A stretch of DNA of 41,184 nucleotides from contig CAYSCX010000024.1 of NCBI GenBank assembly GCA_964429575.1, positions 1 through 41,184 of the forward strand. The letters are read 5' to 3'. The notes under the pieces are model-generated. The model worked only from the letters and a program-made list of their open reading frames with translations, ran no database searches and was not told the DNA's origin. Made by a program: the position numbers and the translations under genes. This document shows positions 38,482 to 41,184 of this stretch, piece after piece. Source of the DNA: CAYSCX01 sp964429575. Lineage in GTDB: Bacteria; Desulfobacterota; Binatia; Binatales; Binataceae. Position 1 is the first letter of the stretch, and each line of letters begins with the position of its first letter.

Positions 38482-39648
38482 TCAATACGAACGCGGCAAG
38501 CCGAGCACGTGTTCGCTGATCGAGTTGAGCACCATCTCCTGCGAGACGGGCGCGATCTTGAGAAGGCGGCATTCGCGGAAGTAACGCTCCACGTCGTACT
38601 CGCGCACGTAACCGTAGCCGCCGAGGGTTTGCACCGCGCGATCGCACGCCTCGAAAGCCGCGTCGGCAGCGCGCAGCTTGGCGATGTTCGCCTCGGCGCC
38701 GCACGGCTTGCGCTGATCGAACAGCCACGCGGCCTTGAAGATCATCATCTCGGCCGCTTCGAGCTTTGAGTAGGAATCGGCGAGCGGATGCGCGATCGCC
38801 TGGTTTTGTCCGATCGGGCGGCCGAACACGATGCGCTCCTTGGCGTAGCGCACCGCCTTGGCGAGCGCGGCGCGGCCGATACCGACGGCTTCCGCAGCGA
38901 CGAGAATGCGTTCCGGATTGAGACCATCGAGCAGGCAATGGAAGCCGCGGCCTTCGCCTCCGATCAAATCCGAGGCGGGGACGCGCAGGTTGTCGATGAA
39001 GAGCAAGTTTGTATCGACCGCGTGGCGGCCGAGCTTGACGAGTTCGCGCACCTCGACGCTTGCGGGATCCAAGTCCGCGAAGAACAGGCTCATGCCGTCG
39101 GTCTTCTTTGCGGCCTGCTCGTACGGCGTGGTGCGCGTGAGGAGGAGCATCTTTTTCGCCTCGCGCGCCTTGGTGGTGAAAGCTTTGCGCCCATTGATGA
39201 CGTAGTAGTCGCCGTCGCGGCGCGCGTGCGTTTTGATGTTCGTGATGTCATTGCCAGCGTCGGGTTCAGTGACGGCGAACGCGGCGTGGATCGCTCCGCT
39301 CGCTACGTCGGGAAGGAAGCGGCGTTTTTGCTCCTCGGTGCCGTGATAGACGATGGGACTCACGCCGAAGATCGAGAGATGAATCGCGCTTGCGGCGGCC
39401 ATCGCGCCGCCCGAGGCTGCCACCTCGCGCATCACCAGCGCGGCCTCTGTGATGCCGAGGCCGCTTCCCCCGTACGCTTCGGGAATCGCGACGCCGAGCC
39501 AACCAGCTTGCGCCACAGAAGCGAAGAAATCGTGCGGAAACTCGTGGCGCGCGTCCTTATCGCGCCAGTACTCGTCAGGGTACTTCGCGCACAGGGCCCG
39601 CACTTGGCGGACGATTTCTTGCTGAGCGGCGGTGAGTTCGAAGTCCAT
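38482..39648 (-). CDS. Acyl-CoA dehydrogenase family protein
   Basis: A 388-residue FAD enzyme. AFAVTEPDAGNDITNIKT (about 123-140) and the block from INGRKAFTT are the FAD/acyl-CoA motifs, and FGRPIGQNQAIAHPLAD (275-291) and QTLGGYGYVREYDVERYFRE (340-359) are also typical. The usual catalytic Glu near the C-terminus (in YEGT) is replaced: here the segment reads KIAPVSQEM. E246 in NPERILVA aligns with the alternative base of isovaleryl-CoA dehydrogenase, so activity may be retained on branched or other acyl-CoA. Substrate unknown. Start ATG 39648. Confidence 0.93.
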   Translation of the reverse strand: MDFELTAAQQEIVRQVRALCAKYPDEYWRDKDARHEFPHDFFASVAQAGWLGVAIPEAYGGSGLGITEAALVMREVAASGGAMAAASAIHLSIFGVSPIVYHGTEEQKRRFLPDVASGAIHAAFAVTEPDAGNDITNIKTHARRDGDYYVINGRKAFTTKAREAKKMLLLTRTTPYEQAAKKTDGMSLFFADLDPASVEVRELVKLGRHAVDTNLLFIDNLRVPASDLIGGEGRGFHCLLDGLNPERILVAAEAVGIGRAALAKAVRYAKERIVFGRPIGQNQAIAHPLADSYSKLEAAEMMIFKAAWLFDQRKPCGAEANIAKLRAADAAFEACDRAVQTLGGYGYVREYDVERYFRECRLLKIAPVSQEMVLNSISEHVLGLPRSY

Positions 39649-39873
39649 TTGCGCTCCGCGGATTCTGCCTACGAGTGAGTAAGCGGGCGGCAGGTGCTGT
39701 TTTGGCGGGCGCGCTCACGCGCATCGCTGACGCGTGACGCACCGCGAGCACCGTCGCGACCCAGTAATAGCGCGGTACGAATCTTGAACCCAAACGGAGC
39801 GGCTTACTGCCCGGACCCTCCGGTTCGTGGCGTTGTGATCGCGGCATGAGTTCGACCGCAGGGAGGAGGTAGT

Positions 39874-41184
39874 GTGACCACACGACTCGAAAACCGACTG
39901 CTGATGGCGATCGCGACGATCGCAGTGCTGGGAATCGTGCTCGCGACCTATGTCGCAAGCGCGCACGCCGAAGACGCCGCGAAGCCCGCGGCTTCGGTGA
40001 GTAAAACCACGAAGAAGGCGGCAGCAAGTGCGGCGGCAACCGCGGTTGCGGTGGACGCGCAGAGGAAGATTGAAGAGCTTTCGCGCCAAGTCGCAGAAAT
40101 GCGCCAAATGATGGAGTCGGCGCAAAAGGAGATCAGGACTCTCAACGAAAAGGTGACAGCCACAGAGGCGGCAACCAGCGTAGCCGGTGCAGAGGCGGCA
40201 GTGGCGGGCGCCGAAGCGGGCGGCACGGCGGTGCAAACCAGCTCGATCGGGCAGACGGTCGGAATGCTTGGCAAGGATCTGGGTCAGATGCGCGAGGACA
40301 TCGCGAAGAACCTCGGCATCCAGGTTCACGGCTTGGTTGATGCGAACTACGAGTACAACATCAACCAGCCGTCGCAGAAATCCAATCTCGGAGCCACCAA
40401 CCAGTTCCGCGCGTTCGATACCGACGCGAACAGTTTTGAGCTGGAGCAGTTCAATCTGCGCATCCAGCGCAGGGTCGAGGGCGGCGTCGGGTTCCTGGTC
40501 GATCTGAACTTCGGCAAGACGGCCGAGGTGCTGCGCACCTTCACGCGCTACACGAGCAGCCCGGCGGGCGTCGGTATCGGCGAGGTCGATCCGACCCAGG
40601 CGTTCATCACCTACACGGTGCCGGTGGGCAACGGCCTCGACGTGATGGCGGGCAAGTTCGTGACCCTGTTGGGCGCCGAGGTGATCAAGACTTACGACGT
40701 GCTCAACTACAACGAGTCAGGGAGCTACATCTTCACGCTCGGCATTCCGTTCACGCACACGGGAGTCCGCGCGAAGTACGCGTTCAACGAAATGCTCACG
40801 GTGACGGGCGGATTCAACAACGGCTGGGACGACGTTGCGGACAACAACTCGGGTAAGACTCTGGAGGGCCAGATCGCGATTACACTGTTACCGGAGCTGT
40901 CGATTCTCGTCAGCGGGATGCTCGGCGCGGAGCAGTTCGCAAGCGGCGGGTCGCTGCGCGGCATCATCGATCCGCTCGTGACTTGGAAGACGCCGATCCC
41001 GGGGCTCACGCTGATCGGTGAGTACATCTACGGCGCCGAGGATCAGCCGATCGGAGTAGCACCGTTCTTGACGGGACCGAACGTTCCGATCAATCCGCTG
41101 GTATTTCTCGGCGGCGGACCGCTCACCAGGGACGCCGACTGGATGGCCTTTGCGGGCTACACGGTTTACGACTTCAACGACAAG
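39874..41184 (+). CDS. Outer-membrane porin, BBP2/OmpL-like (cut by window edge)
   Basis: At least 437 residues, running off the window. The start is GTG 39874 with AGGAGG 4-5 bases upstream. There is a signal peptide (hydrophobic LLMAIATIAVLGIVLATYV, cleavage near ASAHA at residue 32). A heptad-rich coiled coil follows at about 60-98 (RKIEELSRQVAEMRQMMESA). A beta-barrel domain begins at about 150 (VHGLVDANYEYN ... FELEQFNLRIQRRV ... GFLVDLNFGKTAE), matching putative beta-barrel porin-2/OmpL-like proteins. The coiled coil before the barrel may cross the periplasm or trimerise. Substrate unknown. A divergent 225-base gap separates it from the acyl-CoA dehydrogenase gene. Confidence 0.88.
   Translation, partial: MTTRLENRLLMAIATIAVLGIVLATYVASAHAEDAAKPAASVSKTTKKAAASAAATAVAVDAQRKIEELSRQVAEMRQMMESAQKEIRTLNEKVTATEAATSVAGAEAAVAGAEAGGTAVQTSSIGQTVGMLGKDLGQMREDIAKNLGIQVHGLVDANYEYNINQPSQKSNLGATNQFRAFDTDANSFELEQFNLRIQRRVEGGVGFLVDLNFGKTAEVLRTFTRYTSSPAGVGIGEVDPTQAFITYTVPVGNGLDVMAGKFVTLLGAEVIKTYDVLNYNESGSYIFTLGIPFTHTGVRAKYAFNEMLTVTGGFNNGWDDVADNNSGKTLEGQIAITLLPELSILVSGMLGAEQFASGGSLRGIIDPLVTWKTPIPGLTLIGEYIYGAEDQPIGVAPFLTGPNVPINPLVFLGGGPLTRDADWMAFAGYTVYDFNDK

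Overview
The window (41.2 kb, very GC-rich, roughly two thirds G+C by eye in most coding stretches) reads as a chromosomal segment of a Gram-negative bacterium. Gram-negative features are a porin with a signal peptide, lipoproteins, a Kdo/WaaP-like kinase and PspA. The mixture of a TIGR03617-type F420-dependent luciferase-like oxidoreductase, a Rieske protein coupled to a sulfotransferase, a bacterial deoxyhypusine-synthase homologue, ACS-family and other MFS carriers and an unusual acyl-CoA dehydrogenase resembles soil and groundwater lineages such as Candidatus Binatota or related deltaproteobacteria-like groups. That taxonomic placement is inference from gene content only. No rRNA, tRNA, CRISPR array or complete insertion sequence was recognised.

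Layout. 1-5.1 kb (minus strand): a cell-envelope operon ruvX-mltG-hypothetical membrane protein-moxR-DUF58. 5.2-7.7 kb (plus): an M23 endopeptidase and a glycerophosphodiester phosphodiesterase. 7.9-9.2 kb: a lower-GC island with a polymorphic-toxin-like domain, a CPCC cysteine-rich protein and a DUF6941-like protein in one overlapping unit. 9.2-10.5 kb: an STGPRT-motif hypothetical protein with a striking palindrome upstream, then repeat-rich intergenic DNA. 10.5-13.6 kb (plus): F420 oxidoreductase, cupredoxin, WaaP-like kinase, VIT1-type transporter. 13.65-21.6 kb (minus): sulfotransferase, Rieske protein, argJ, secA, murI, engB, DUF309 and SRPBCC genes, mostly closely spaced. 21.8-22.2 kb: an excisionase-type HTH gene behind a palindromic promoter. 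22.6-23.3 kb: an SDR dehydrogenase. 24-29.3 kb (plus): histidine kinase, NtrC-type regulator, isoprenylcysteine-methyltransferase-like protein, PspA, two paralogous four-cysteine lipoproteins and a beta-repeat membrane protein, preceded by a good sigma-54 promoter match. 29.3-32.1 kb (minus): cinA, pgpA, a cytidylate-kinase-like/BON protein. 32.4-34.5 kb (plus): deoxyhypusine-synthase homologue and a CysQ/inositol-monophosphatase-family phosphatase. 34.5-39.6 kb (minus): two MFS carriers, an XRE regulator, a FxLYD-like protein and an acyl-CoA dehydrogenase. 39.9 kb to the end: a porin cut by the window edge.

The most notable non-coding signal is a family of about 160-185 bp composite elements (1-129 partial, 6694-6854, 32160-32344, 35767-35924). 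Each is built from three hairpins whose central stem is kept by compensating changes. The CTAG terminus of two copies forms the stop codon of the neighbouring gene. The most notable gene sets are the sigma-54/PspA/four-cysteine-lipoprotein module and the small low-GC toxin-like island.
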